The position numbers and the translations under genes are program-made. From contig VGYC01000064.1 in the NCBI GenBank assembly GCA_016873095.1, forward strand, positions 1-34,094: DNA of 34,094 nt, read 5' to 3'. The DNA comes from Planctomycetota bacterium. GTDB taxonomy: Bacteria; Planctomycetota; Planctomycetia; Gemmatales; Gemmataceae. The notes under the pieces were generated by a model that did no database searches, was not told where the DNA came from, and saw only the letters and a list, made by a program, of their open reading frames with translations. Below are positions 1 through 8,428 of this stretch, in pieces (position 1 is the first letter of the stretch; the number at the start of each line of letters is the position of its first letter).

Positions 1-78
1 CAAGTGCCGAATCAGCGCCAGCACCGCTGCGGGTGTCGCGGCGAGATCAGCTTCAGAAACAACCGGAGAAGCATCCAT
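1..78 (-). CDS. IS66-like transposase, N-terminal 26 codons (partial)
   Basis: An ATG at 78 opens a frame that reads to the window edge without a stop. The 26 visible residues begin MDASPVVSEADLAATPAAV and continue with a leucine-rich stretch ending LIRHL. This resembles the start of IS66 transposases in planctomycetes, where such a segment leads into a leucine-zipper-like region before the DDE catalytic domain. No catalytic residue is visible because the gene leaves the window. No IS66 accessory orfA or orfB lies between the terminal repeat and this start, which fits the single-gene ISBst12-type subgroup. The family call is from memory of similar N-termini and should be treated as probable. 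Confidence 0.55.
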   Translation of the reverse strand, partial: MDASPVVSEADLAATPAAVLALIRHL

Positions 79-139
79 GCCAGCTGCAAGGATACCCCAT
101 TCCGAGTAGAAAACGCTAGACTGACCTGTGAACGGTTAC
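1..139 (-). mobile_element. 5' end of an IS66-like insertion sequence (runs off the window)
   Basis: The conserved DUF1549 reading frame stops abruptly at 136-139, where the minus strand reads GTAACCGTTCACAGG (139 down to 125). IS66-family terminal repeats usually start with GTAA, and a transposase-like frame starts 60 bases further in. The GTAA itself supplies the stop codon of the interrupted gene. IS66 elements usually duplicate 8 bp of target; the candidate here would be 140-147, but the other end is outside the window. Element identity is inferred from the terminal repeat and the short transposase N-terminus. Confidence 0.65.
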
Positions 140-1077
140 AGCGACCAGTAATCGACGTACTCCGGCCGATCGAGCAGTTCGTCGATTAACTTGGTACGCC
201 TGGCGGGATCGCGCGACTCGGCGAAGCGGCGCACTTCCTCGACGGTCGGCAAGCTGCCGGTGAGGTCCAGCGAGACGCGCCGCAGGAAGGCGCCGTCGTC
301 CGCCGGCGACGCCGGGATCAACTTGAGCTTCCGCCACTCGGTTGCGATGTGCTCGTCGATGAAGTTGCTCTTGGCGATCAGCGGCAGTTGGTCCTTGCCC
401 CTGTACGGGACAGTGACGGTGACGGCGAAGACTTGCCCGAGATAGCGGACCGTGACGGCGGCCCGACCCGGCTGTGACGCCTTCACGAGGCCTTCGGCCG
501 ACACCTCGGCCACGCGGTCGCTGGTCGATTCATACAGCGCCCACGGCGTGGCATCCTGCTTGACGCCGTCCGACCAGATGGCCTGCACGCGCAGCGCAAG
601 CTGCTGCTTCGGCTGCAATATTGCCTCGGCCGGCTGCACTTCGAGTTTCAGGATCTTCGGGTCGCCCTTCTTCGGGCCGGGGTAGCCCTGGGCAATCCAG
701 TCGCGCAGGATGCGATAGCTCTCCGTTCCCGGCGTCAGGCGCTTGCCGCCCTTGTGCGGCATGGCGCCCGTCGGCTTCTGCAAGAACAGGCTGCTCTCCG
801 GATGGGCGGGGAAGATGCGCCGGCCATGCGATTCGCGGACCAGGGCGTCGAAATCCATCTCCGGGTCGAAGCCGAGCAGCGACAGCCGCAAGCCGCCTCG
901 GCCCTGAAACGACCCGTGGCAGCCGCCGCTATTACAGCCGGCCTTGGTTAGTACGGGGACGATGTCGCGGCCAAACTGGATGGCTGGAACCGCTGACTGA
1001 TTCCTGGGTTGCGCTAGCGCCGGCACAGCTGCCGCAAGCATCACCAGCGTGGCATATCCGTTATTGGTTGCGGTCAT
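136..1077 (-). CDS. Planctomycete cytochrome/DUF1549 protein, truncated by IS insertion
   Basis: The 314 residues start with a signal peptide (residues 1-23, hydrophobic core LVMLAAAVPALA). A heme-type motif follows, C48-x4-C53-H54, in a segment typical of Planctomycetes cytochromes. Next come a bacterial Ig-like (Big_2) domain at about 125-205 and the beginning of DUF1549 from about 222 (NFIDEHIATEWRKLKLIPAS, then a DLTGSLPT segment). Family members normally continue through DUF1549 into DUF1553 and reach roughly 700-1000 residues; this one stops at YVDYWSL, exactly where the IS terminal repeat begins. The start at 1077 was chosen over in-frame ATGs at 1095 and 1137 because an AGGA lies about 10 bases upstream and the signal peptide then begins cleanly. 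The product would be exported, but the truncated protein is probably non-functional. Confidence 0.8.
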   Translation of the reverse strand: MTATNNGYATLVMLAAAVPALAQPRNQSAVPAIQFGRDIVPVLTKAGCNSGGCHGSFQGRGGLRLSLLGFDPEMDFDALVRESHGRRIFPAHPESSLFLQKPTGAMPHKGGKRLTPGTESYRILRDWIAQGYPGPKKGDPKILKLEVQPAEAILQPKQQLALRVQAIWSDGVKQDATPWALYESTSDRVAEVSAEGLVKASQPGRAAVTVRYLGQVFAVTVTVPYRGKDQLPLIAKSNFIDEHIATEWRKLKLIPASPADDGAFLRRVSLDLTGSLPTVEEVRRFAESRDPARRTKLIDELLDRPEYVDYWSL

Positions 1078-1170
1078 CAGCACCGTTCCTGTCATTCGGC
1101 GGGCTGGGCAGGCGGGAAATCGCGGATATTGTAGCAAGAAAGCTGTGCTCGATCCCGCGGAGCACGCGGC

Positions 1171-2271
1171 CTACTGCATGCGCAAGACCACGGCCGTGCG
1201 GATCAGACCATCACCGACGAGCAGCCAGGTGTCGCCCTTGAATACATCACTCTTGGATTTTTTGAGACGATCGAGAGCGGCAGCCGGCGGCTGTATCTCC
1301 AGGTGATGGCCAGTCAGAGACATTGTGGCAGCATCGGCGTCGGCGTCCGACAGACCGCGCGAACTGGCCCAGGCTTTCCAGGCGTGGCGCAGGCTGGCCG
1401 TGTCCGGTTCCGCTGTCAGACCGGAGAACGCCTCTTGCCAGCCATCGGCAATGCGAATGAGCGGTTCGCCGCCGTGCAGCGCCCAGCCGTCTTGCCGGGC
1501 CGCGAACACCAGCAAGCAAGCGCCCTCTTCTGAGCCCGGCACCAAGGCCCAGACGGTCAAATGGCGTTCCGGGTGATCGACAAGAACGCGTTGCCAGACG
1601 CTCGACTCTTCGCTGCCGCCGTCGGCTGCGTCGGGAGAAGAAAGCGCTACGACGCGTTGAATCTCTTGTGGGAAGTCAAAGCGTGACTGCCATTCGCTGG
1701 GACGCTGCACGCATTCGTGCAGGCTGTTGACATCGAAGGGACATTCATCGGCGGACCAGGGTTGACCACCGTCGCCGCGCCAGCCCACAAAATGAGGCGA
1801 AACAGCGCGTTCGCCGTTAGCTTGCCAGCGCTCGAGAAAGCAAAACGTTCGCCGATCGATCGCTTGCACGGGATACTCGCCATCAGCCAGGGCGCGTCTG
1901 CCGTTGTTGGTCAATCCCCAGCCAGCACCGGATCGCTCTTGCGCCAGGCCGTCGCTTTCAAGCGAGCGCAGGAGCTGGAAAAGCACCTGCCGGTTCAAGA
2001 TCAAACGACCTTCCAGGCGCGCAACCAGGTCGCAAGGCACGGATTTTGCGTTAGCGGGCGCCTCACGGTCCAGAGCTTGCAGCAACAGGAGCAAGAATGG
2101 ATCGACCCTGCGTGGCTTGATGAGCTGAACGGCGGCTTCAACGCGGTGCAAAAACAGGTAGCCGACTCCGAATGCTTGCGGCTGGTGGGTGGCAAGCTGT
2201 CGCCACCAGCCCGCCAGAGTCTTGCTCCCCGGAAAGGCCAGTGAAGAGGCCAAAGCGGTGGCCAGGGTCAT
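1171..2271 (-). CDS. Unknown protein with possible winged-helix segment, coupled to helicase
   Basis: I do not recognise a family for this 366-residue protein. It has no signal peptide or membrane segment and is probably cytoplasmic. Residues about 95-135 (QVLFQLLRSLESDGLAQE, then WGLTNNGRRAL) read like the recognition helix and wing of a winged helix-turn-helix domain. The C-terminal half is rich in Trp and acidic residues and shows no motif I can name. Its ATG overlaps the stop of the upstream helicase gene in an ATGA (2268-2271), so the two are almost certainly translationally coupled and probably act together. A role as DNA-binding or regulatory partner of the helicase is inference from this arrangement. 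Confidence 0.75.
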   Translation of the reverse strand: MTLATALASSLAFPGSKTLAGWWRQLATHQPQAFGVGYLFLHRVEAAVQLIKPRRVDPFLLLLLQALDREAPANAKSVPCDLVARLEGRLILNRQVLFQLLRSLESDGLAQERSGAGWGLTNNGRRALADGEYPVQAIDRRTFCFLERWQANGERAVSPHFVGWRGDGGQPWSADECPFDVNSLHECVQRPSEWQSRFDFPQEIQRVVALSSPDAADGGSEESSVWQRVLVDHPERHLTVWALVPGSEEGACLLVFAARQDGWALHGGEPLIRIADGWQEAFSGLTAEPDTASLRHAWKAWASSRGLSDADADAATMSLTGHHLEIQPPAAALDRLKKSKSDVFKGDTWLLVGDGLIRTAVVLRMQ

Positions 2272-5200
2272 GGATGACTTTCACACAGGTGAAACGCCCA
2301 GGCGTGCTTGCCCTTGCCTTGCAGGTAGCGAACCAGATCCTTGATGAGGACTTCTTCCTGATGGGCGGCTGTTTCGTCCAGGTTGTCCAGCCGACCTTGC
2401 CACTGACCGCGGCGGGCGAGTGTGCCAGGGTCACCGATGAGGATAACTTGCGAACGCGCCCGTGTCAAAGCCTGGACGACGTGCGCGGCCTGGTCGCTGA
2501 AAGAAACGGCACGCGGGTTGCTCCGCGTCAAGCCAAGGATCACGATGGCGAACTCGCGCTGGATGAAAGCCGAGGGTAAGCCGACCTCCACCGGAATGCC
2601 GCTCTGCTGGATGCGCTGCGATCGTGCGACGAGTCGGCGCAGTAATTCCACCTGGGCCCCGTAAAGGGCAACAACGGCAATGCTCGCCGCATGCGGCTGG
2701 CAAATGGACTTCAGATTATCGGTGTCGGCAACCAGTGTCTCGAGCCGGCGGACCAGCGCCTGGGCTTCTGAGCAGTTCACCAGCCCGCGTGAAGGGACCA
2801 GTCCCTTCAAGTCGCCCGGGATGCGTTCGTGGCTGCGGCCAACGCCAAGTTCCAGCTCAAGCCCAGCTCCTTCGCGCGGCAGGTTGCACGCTTGCCTGTC
2901 TGCTTGCCGGGGGGCCGGTTTGTCGTTCTTGTTTTCCTTCCGGCGCATGGCCGGCACAGGAAAGAAGAGCATGGCGGCGGCATGGCCGGTGCCATTGCCG
3001 TTGTGCGCAGCATGACCGAGTTCGATGCGAGCACCGCCATGTCCGCCAAAAAGCATGTCCGAGAGCAGCGCCGCCAGCGGTGGGCGCATGCGATACGGCA
3101 CATCCAGCCACGCGGTCCGACCCAGATCGCGAAGCTGCAAATGCTCGTGCAGCCAGCGTTCGACGCGCGCACGGTCCCAGCCGGCGGACCTGTCAAACTC
3201 GATCCGGGCCGTCAAGCAGCACGCGACGCCATTGCGTGAGGGGCCATCACAATCGACGATGATCTCGCGGAGGCCTGCGTCCAGCTCGACTTCGCGCACC
3301 TTGCGGCCAGCTTCGTCGGCGAAGCTGAATATCCAGCGTTCCGCTTGCTGAGAAAGTCCAGTGCCTCGACCTGCCGCCTGAACCGCCGCTTCTTGCAACT
3401 CCCGGTAGATGAACTTCTTGGCCTCCGCGAAGGATAACGACGCCGGGAACACCACTTCGGCAAGGGCGGGAGGAGCATGCGGCAACGACAGGATACGCAG
3501 CTCGATGTCCGGAAAATCAGCCAGGCGCTCACTCTCCAGATGTTGCCGGTGCTCGGTGGGCACGGATCTGAGCCGGCAGCAAGAGCGATCGCCTTCAGCG
3601 TGCCAGGAATAGGGCAGCTTGCCCGGATCGCAATGGAAGTGCGACCAAAGCCGCTGGAAGAATGACGGCGTGGGCGGCGCCTTGGCAGGGGCGCCTCTGG
3701 ATCCGCATAACCAGGTCGGCTCACCCACCAGGGTCCAGCGGCGGGCACGTCGGGACAGCCGGAAGAAGTCAGCTTCGCCAAGTAGATGCGCCTCTTCGAG
3801 AATCAGCAGATCAAAGACCAGCCCCGAGGTCTGGCCAAAGTGCTTGTCGGCGGCAAGTGCGGAAAAAGTTGCTGCAACGAGATTGGCCAGCGCGGGCAGC
3901 CGATTCACCAGCGCGTCCGCCGACTCTTGCAGAAACGCGCTCCAGCGGCGGGCAAACTGGCACGTATCGTCGTCGCGCTGACATTGAGACTGCCAGCGGG
4001 CCTGGGCATCGGCCACGGCAACCGCCGACAGCGACGACGGCCGCAGTTCCGCGGGCATCAAGCCGAGCATGCATTTCGACGCCGCTTCTTCGAGTTGCCG
4101 TTGCTCGTGCTGCAGCGTTGCTTGCTGGGCCAGCACGGCCTGCCGGCGGCGATCCAGCTCGCTTTGCAAGAGCCGATCCACCTCAGCCTGATGGGCGCGA
4201 TCTTCCTCCTGTCGGCTGCGACTTGAGCCGTCGATGCGTTCCTGGAGCAGGGTTAGCTCGCCGCGCGCGGCGGTTATCTTTGCCTCGAGTTCGCCGAGCC
4301 GGCCGACCACGTTGCCAGCCAGCGTTGCCCGCCACCATGTGGGAGACCACCAGCCGCGATTGGCTTTCGCCTGGATCAGCGGCAGCAATTGATTGCGTTT
4401 CTCCTCCATGCCGTCCAGTGCCAGAGTTTGCTCTGCACGCGCTTGCTCCAGAGATGGCATGACAGCGTCGGCAGCCGCGGCCGCCTGTCGATGCCGCTGT
4501 TGTTCATTTTGGACCGCAGCCAGGAACGGTGCATCGCCATCGGGTGGGCTGGCCTCGGTCCCGTCAGCAACGGCGCGTTTGAGCATCCCCGGCAGCGCTT
4601 GCATGTGCTCGTCAAGCTTGCTGCGGCAAGTCTGCAGTTCATCGCACTTGTCCGCAAGTTGCCGCAGTTCCGGCCAGATACTTGCTTCCTGGGCGCGGCG
4701 CTGGCAATCTTGCTCAGCCTCGTCCCGCGCCTTGGCGGCGGCGGCGATCGATTCACGCAAGGCGCGAGCACGTTCGCCGTGCGTCAGGCTGCGAACCGCC
4801 GCCGACAGCGTGTCTGGGTTCTCGTTCGGTTCCAGGCAGCGCACCGCGCAAAGCTGATCCCGATCGGCAACCTGCGCCAGCACCGCGTCAATCGCCTGAG
4901 CATGGGGCGCCAGAAACAAAACGCGCAAGCCGCGATTGGCCGCCTGGCTGACAATTTCGGCAATGACCCGTGACTTGCCCGTGCCTGGCAAGCCCGCGAT
5001 CAGGCACACATCGGTAGCTGCGAGAGTGCGAGCCACGGCCTGCCGCTGGCCAGCATCAAGCGATTCATCGATGGGAACGAAGTCGACTGGCTCAACCGGC
5101 TGCCAGCGTTCCGGCGGAACGGTTGCCAGGTTGGACAGGGCGCGAAGCTGGCCGTGGTCGTCGTGATGCGTTACCGATTTCTTGCCGTTCGCATAGACCG

Positions 5201-5432
5201 GTAGCTGGTGAGCATACAGGAGACCCTGCTTGCGCGCCAGTGACAAGAGTTCGGAACGTTGGGCCGGCGTGGCGTGCAGGAACAGCTCGTCCCACTGAAG
5301 GGAGCGATTGTGTGCCTCGTGTGACAAGGTCGGCCGCGAACTGCCCGAATTTGGCAAGACGGCCGTGGCCGCCAGGATGGCGGTCGATCCACTGGCGGTG
5401 GATCCAGCAGCAGTCTTGCGGTCCTGGGTCAT
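2268..5432 (-). CDS. Upf1-like superfamily 1 helicase with long coiled-coil insert
   Basis: The 1,054-residue protein shows the SF1B helicase motifs in order: Q-motif (LDAGQRQAV, 125-133), Walker A (GLPGTGKS, 147-154), motif Ia (APHAQAIDAV, about 175), a motif Ic-like ANLVAATFSALA (about 516), motif II as EEAH (546-549), motif III as LVGEP (568-572), PYRMRP (779-784), motif V (IQREFAIVILGLTRSN) and motif VI (ALTRAR, ending at 993). Between motifs Ia and II lies an insert of about 300 residues, mostly charged coiled coil, with a Trp-rich tip near 360-370. Motif II has Glu in place of the usual Asp, and motif III lacks the usual Gln, so activity may be altered. It should use ATP to move on or remodel nucleic acid in the cytoplasm. 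The start has AAGGG just upstream. It is the first gene of the two-gene unit. Confidence 0.85.
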   Translation of the reverse strand: MTQDRKTAAGSTASGSTAILAATAVLPNSGSSRPTLSHEAHNRSLQWDELFLHATPAQRSELLSLARKQGLLYAHQLPVYANGKKSVTHHDDHGQLRALSNLATVPPERWQPVEPVDFVPIDESLDAGQRQAVARTLAATDVCLIAGLPGTGKSRVIAEIVSQAANRGLRVLFLAPHAQAIDAVLAQVADRDQLCAVRCLEPNENPDTLSAAVRSLTHGERARALRESIAAAAKARDEAEQDCQRRAQEASIWPELRQLADKCDELQTCRSKLDEHMQALPGMLKRAVADGTEASPPDGDAPFLAAVQNEQQRHRQAAAAADAVMPSLEQARAEQTLALDGMEEKRNQLLPLIQAKANRGWWSPTWWRATLAGNVVGRLGELEAKITAARGELTLLQERIDGSSRSRQEEDRAHQAEVDRLLQSELDRRRQAVLAQQATLQHEQRQLEEAASKCMLGLMPAELRPSSLSAVAVADAQARWQSQCQRDDDTCQFARRWSAFLQESADALVNRLPALANLVAATFSALAADKHFGQTSGLVFDLLILEEAHLLGEADFFRLSRRARRWTLVGEPTWLCGSRGAPAKAPPTPSFFQRLWSHFHCDPGKLPYSWHAEGDRSCCRLRSVPTEHRQHLESERLADFPDIELRILSLPHAPPALAEVVFPASLSFAEAKKFIYRELQEAAVQAAGRGTGLSQQAERWIFSFADEAGRKVREVELDAGLREIIVDCDGPSRNGVACCLTARIEFDRSAGWDRARVERWLHEHLQLRDLGRTAWLDVPYRMRPPLAALLSDMLFGGHGGARIELGHAAHNGNGTGHAAAMLFFPVPAMRRKENKNDKPAPRQADRQACNLPREGAGLELELGVGRSHERIPGDLKGLVPSRGLVNCSEAQALVRRLETLVADTDNLKSICQPHAASIAVVALYGAQVELLRRLVARSQRIQQSGIPVEVGLPSAFIQREFAIVILGLTRSNPRAVSFSDQAAHVVQALTRARSQVILIGDPGTLARRGQWQGRLDNLDETAAHQEEVLIKDLVRYLQGKGKHAWAFHLCESHP

Positions 5433-5691
5433 GCGCCCTTTCTTCCGGTTGCCGATGCTTCCGGCGTGCCACTCGCGTCATGAGATTCGTTGAGGGGGGA
5501 CTTCAGGAGATTGTGGCCGACAGGATTCCTGTTCCAGCCGCACGGCTCCGCGAATGGCTCGATCCCAATCGGCAACCTCAATCTACTAGACGTTCCAATG
5601 GCCTCAAACTATCGCATTCTTTTGTGGCCTGCAAACAAATTCCTTGATTCGGAGGGCAGCTGCCAACGCCGCGCACAACTGGTTTCCTGGC

Positions 5692-7221
5692 TTACTCAAC
5701 GCGAACCACGTCGATCGACAGTCGGCCGAGGACGCGGAGCAACGGGAGCAAGGGATTGAGGGTACGCGTGTCGTTCCAGCTATGGTCGGTGATTTTCAGG
5801 TGGGTGGCGCCGACGTAGCCCTGGCCGAGCGTGGCGTCGATGGGGATCCAGCGGCCCAGGATCCATACTTCCGTCCACATGTGGAAGGCGAAGGCCGGGC
5901 CGGATTCCGTGTCGGCGTAAATCAAGCCGATGGCGGTGCGTGCCGGCACGCCCTCGGCGCGGCACATGGCCGCGGTCAGCATGGAATACTCCGTGCAGTC
6001 GCCGCTCAGTGTGCGGGCCACGTGATCGGCTGTCGCAAGGGCTTCATCTTGCCGTGTTGTCATGTGGTCGTGGACCCACTTCTCGATGCGCAGCGCCTTC
6101 TTCCAGGCGTCCTTTTCGGCGCCGACCGCCTTTCTGGCAAGTTGCTTGACCCGGGCATCGTCGCAATTGATGAAGTACGAGCTCTGCATGAACTTGGGGG
6201 CCACCTTGGCCTCGCCGTCTTCGTTTGCCGGGCCGCGCTGCGAATCGATGTAAAGGTCGAAAGAGGCCCCCTGGACATTCTTGATCCGTTGCCGGGAATC
6301 TTGGGCGAAAGTCCTGCCCGCTTCTTCCTCGCCCTTCACGGTCACTCGGTAGATGGCCGATCGGGACGCATAGGGCCGCGCGATCTTTCTCTTGACGCGC
6401 ACCAGTTGCTTGACGGCGATGTCGGGGAGCTGCGCTACCGCCGCCGGGCCCAGTGCCGCTTCCTTGGTCGTGCGATACAGCAGAATCTTGCCAAGCCCCG
6501 GCGCTTCCATCTGCGAACGCACCGCCTGGAAGTCGCGGTCCAGCCAGGAAATCATCGTGGGGAATTGCTGCCCCTCGATCTTGCCCGGCTTGGTCTCGAC
6601 GCGCAGGAGCTTGCGTCGGCTCTTGCCGCCGAACATCTCGACTTCTTCGACGCGCTTGACTTCGACTTCGTTACCGATGACCAGGTTCACCGTCGGCTCG
6701 AAACTGAGATAGTCAAACGTGTCGCCGGTCTTGACCTTGCGCTCGGCAAACAGGCGTTGCTGGCGGTACATGCCGACCACGCGGTCGTCCCAAGGAGCCG
6801 GCTTGAGCGCCTTGTCGCCGTCAAGCGTGAGTTGCAGTTCCTTGCCGACGACCTTGCCAACGATCTCCAGCTTTTTTTCCGGACCCAGATAGTGCCGCAT
6901 GTAGGTGCCGAATACCTTGCCCTGCGGATTCTCCAGCATGCCGGTTTCCATGCGGAGTTGTATGACCTGGTCGTTGCGCTTCACGGTCAGGAAGAGCACC
7001 ATGACCGTCTGATAAAACTTCTTGCCGCCGTGTAGCGACTCCGTGACATAGGTGTGGACATAGCCAGCCTTGGCCCCTTCCAGATAGGCGACATCCCAGA
7101 TGTCCTGGACGACCTTCTTCTCGCTGATCTGCGCGTTGTTCGGCTGCGCATTCGTGGACTGAGCCGGCGCGAGGCACGCCATGGCGATGAGAATTGCGGG
7201 CAAAACCGCCAGACGCCGCAT
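5692..7221 (-). CDS. Secreted transglutaminase-like protein
   Basis: The 509-residue protein starts with a signal peptide (MRRLAVLPAILIAMACLAPA), so it should act outside the cytoplasmic membrane. The C-terminal third is a transglutaminase-like core with the full triad visible: Cys409 in GDCTEYS, His447 in FHMWTEVW and Asp462 in IPIDATLG. The roughly 350 residues before it are mostly beta-strand-like and have no catalytic motif I recognise. Bacterial members of this superfamily act as amidases, proteases or peptide cross-linkers; the substrate cannot be read from sequence. The start at 7221 was chosen over 7251 because GGAG sits 7 bases upstream and the signal peptide then starts with the usual positive charges. 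The next gene downstream, the helicase, is 259 bases away and probably separately transcribed. Confidence 0.85.
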   Translation of the reverse strand: MRRLAVLPAILIAMACLAPAQSTNAQPNNAQISEKKVVQDIWDVAYLEGAKAGYVHTYVTESLHGGKKFYQTVMVLFLTVKRNDQVIQLRMETGMLENPQGKVFGTYMRHYLGPEKKLEIVGKVVGKELQLTLDGDKALKPAPWDDRVVGMYRQQRLFAERKVKTGDTFDYLSFEPTVNLVIGNEVEVKRVEEVEMFGGKSRRKLLRVETKPGKIEGQQFPTMISWLDRDFQAVRSQMEAPGLGKILLYRTTKEAALGPAAVAQLPDIAVKQLVRVKRKIARPYASRSAIYRVTVKGEEEAGRTFAQDSRQRIKNVQGASFDLYIDSQRGPANEDGEAKVAPKFMQSSYFINCDDARVKQLARKAVGAEKDAWKKALRIEKWVHDHMTTRQDEALATADHVARTLSGDCTEYSMLTAAMCRAEGVPARTAIGLIYADTESGPAFAFHMWTEVWILGRWIPIDATLGQGYVGATHLKITDHSWNDTRTLNPLLPLLRVLGRLSIDVVRVE

Positions 7222-7771
7222 GAGGACACTCCGCTGGGAAAGACCAATCACTCAATCATACTCGCAAATAGGGAAAGGCTAACCGGCGAAAAGGTTTCTC
7301 GCAAGGTCAGGCTCGGAAATGGGGCAATTTTCACCGAAGTTTCCGAATGTAACGACCGAGACACCCCCAAGCATGCGTCGCCGGCGACAACATGGCGGAT
7401 GCGATGTAATCTAGGAAAGATGGATCATTTGGGTAGATTAGCTGCTTGCGCCAAAAAATTTGGTGTCGCCGCGGTGGCATAAACCTGGCAATTCCAATGT
7501 CGACAGTCCAAGCTCTGATGATCTGAAATCTGCAATCGCCCTCTCGAGGTTTTTTTGGCCGGTCCGGATGTCGCGGCCGTCCCCAAGCGTCCAGGCCGCG
7601 CAAGCCTTCTGTCCGCAACGCGTTTCATTTTCCTCACTCCGGCGCGCGTACAATCGGAGCGAACGATTGGCCGCCGGGCGGGTTGCAGTCTATATTTGGA
7701 CGACATTTGTTTGCCCCGCGGTCTCGGATGGCCCCGTCCCTTCTCCCATTCCCGAGCGCAGGGTTTATCCA
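7222..7771. other. 550-base intergenic region with a repeat arm and a possible -10 box
   Basis: No convincing gene was seen. The minus side upstream of the transglutaminase has a TATGAT-like box near 7250. Positions 7521-7537 match 17 of 17 bases of the palindromic repeat found inside the kinase gene at 18705-18789. This is followed by a short CCTC-TC-GAGG palindrome and a run of seven T (about 7540-7557), which resembles a weak terminator on the plus strand although no plus-strand gene lies upstream. A TACAAT at 7649-7654 could be the -10 box for the gene starting at 7772, but no clear -35 box was found. Confidence 0.4.
7521..7537 (+). repeat. Partial copy of the kinase-gene palindromic repeat
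   Basis: ATCTGAAATCTGCAATC is identical to part of the right arm of the repeat at 18759-18789. No second arm was found nearby, so this is a fragment or a single-arm copy. It lies in non-coding sequence. Confidence 0.45.
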
Positions 7772-8413
7772 GTGAAAAAAGACTTGACTACCCATCTGCA
7801 AGTGGAACGCTACGGAGATTTCTGGCTGACGGACGCAATTCGTCCCGGTCCCGCTCGCGGCATCGTGCCGCGTCAAGGCTATCGCCAGGAGGTCTACCAC
7901 GACCGCCGCGCCGGCTTCAAGGTGCCGGCCCTCGTCGCTGCCATCTCGCGCGAGGAGTTGTTCGAGACGTTCCTCGATCTGCTCGATCCGCTCGACGATG
8001 CAGTGGACGTGGTTGTCGAAACCAGCCACGAAAGCCGCGGCACGCAGCATCTAGATCTTTTCCGCGAGGGGATCGACCTGCCCGTCTTCAAGAGCCATTG
8101 CTGCGAGTTCGAGGAATTGCTCATGCACGACGGCTGCACCGGCGTCGCTGCTCTCTCGACTTCCGGCCCGATGGAGGTGCAGTTCGACGACCACAAGCTC
8201 CTGGTCGTGTATGCCACGGACCTCAAGCCGTTTGCCCGCATCCTGGAGAGCCACGGCGTCCGTCGCGACGACCGCATGAAGATCATCACCCAGGGCGAGC
8301 ACCTGCACAGCACAGACCCGCGCTACCAGGACCAGTTCGCCCGCATGTGCCGCCGCCTCGGCGTCGGCGAAGCAGTTGAACGCGTCAACTGGGGCGAATG
8401 CTTCGAGGGCTGA
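7772..8413 (+). CDS. Conserved hypothetical protein (213 aa)
   Basis: I recognise this only as a protein conserved in planctomycetes, without an assigned function. It is soluble, has no signal peptide and is acidic. Notable segments are an N-terminal YGDFWLTDAIRPGPARGIVP, a paired-acid LDLLDPLDDAVDVVVET stretch, CCEFEELLMHDGCTG, and a C-terminal VQFDDHKLLVVYATDLKPF. These suggest an alpha/beta fold with a conserved core, but no catalytic motif I can name. The GTG at 7772 was chosen as start because AGGG lies about 8 bases upstream and the matching N-terminus begins there; the frame is open back to 7460 but that part looks non-coding. It converges with the small membrane-protein gene, whose stop is only 15 bases away. 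Confidence 0.7.
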   Translation: MKKDLTTHLQVERYGDFWLTDAIRPGPARGIVPRQGYRQEVYHDRRAGFKVPALVAAISREELFETFLDLLDPLDDAVDVVVETSHESRGTQHLDLFREGIDLPVFKSHCCEFEELLMHDGCTGVAALSTSGPMEVQFDDHKLLVVYATDLKPFARILESHGVRRDDRMKIITQGEHLHSTDPRYQDQFARMCRRLGVGEAVERVNWGECFEG

Positions 8414-8428
8414 ACGGCCGTCGCGACC

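Noticed and set aside
5433-5691. Possible small plus-strand gene (5490-5759) between helicase and transglutaminase
   Set aside because: It has no convincing domain, overlaps the end of the transglutaminase gene, and its start context is poor.
5644-7035. A 463-codon plus-strand frame opposite the transglutaminase gene
   Set aside because: The minus strand carries a signal peptide and an intact Cys-His-Asp triad; the plus-strand translation shows no domain.
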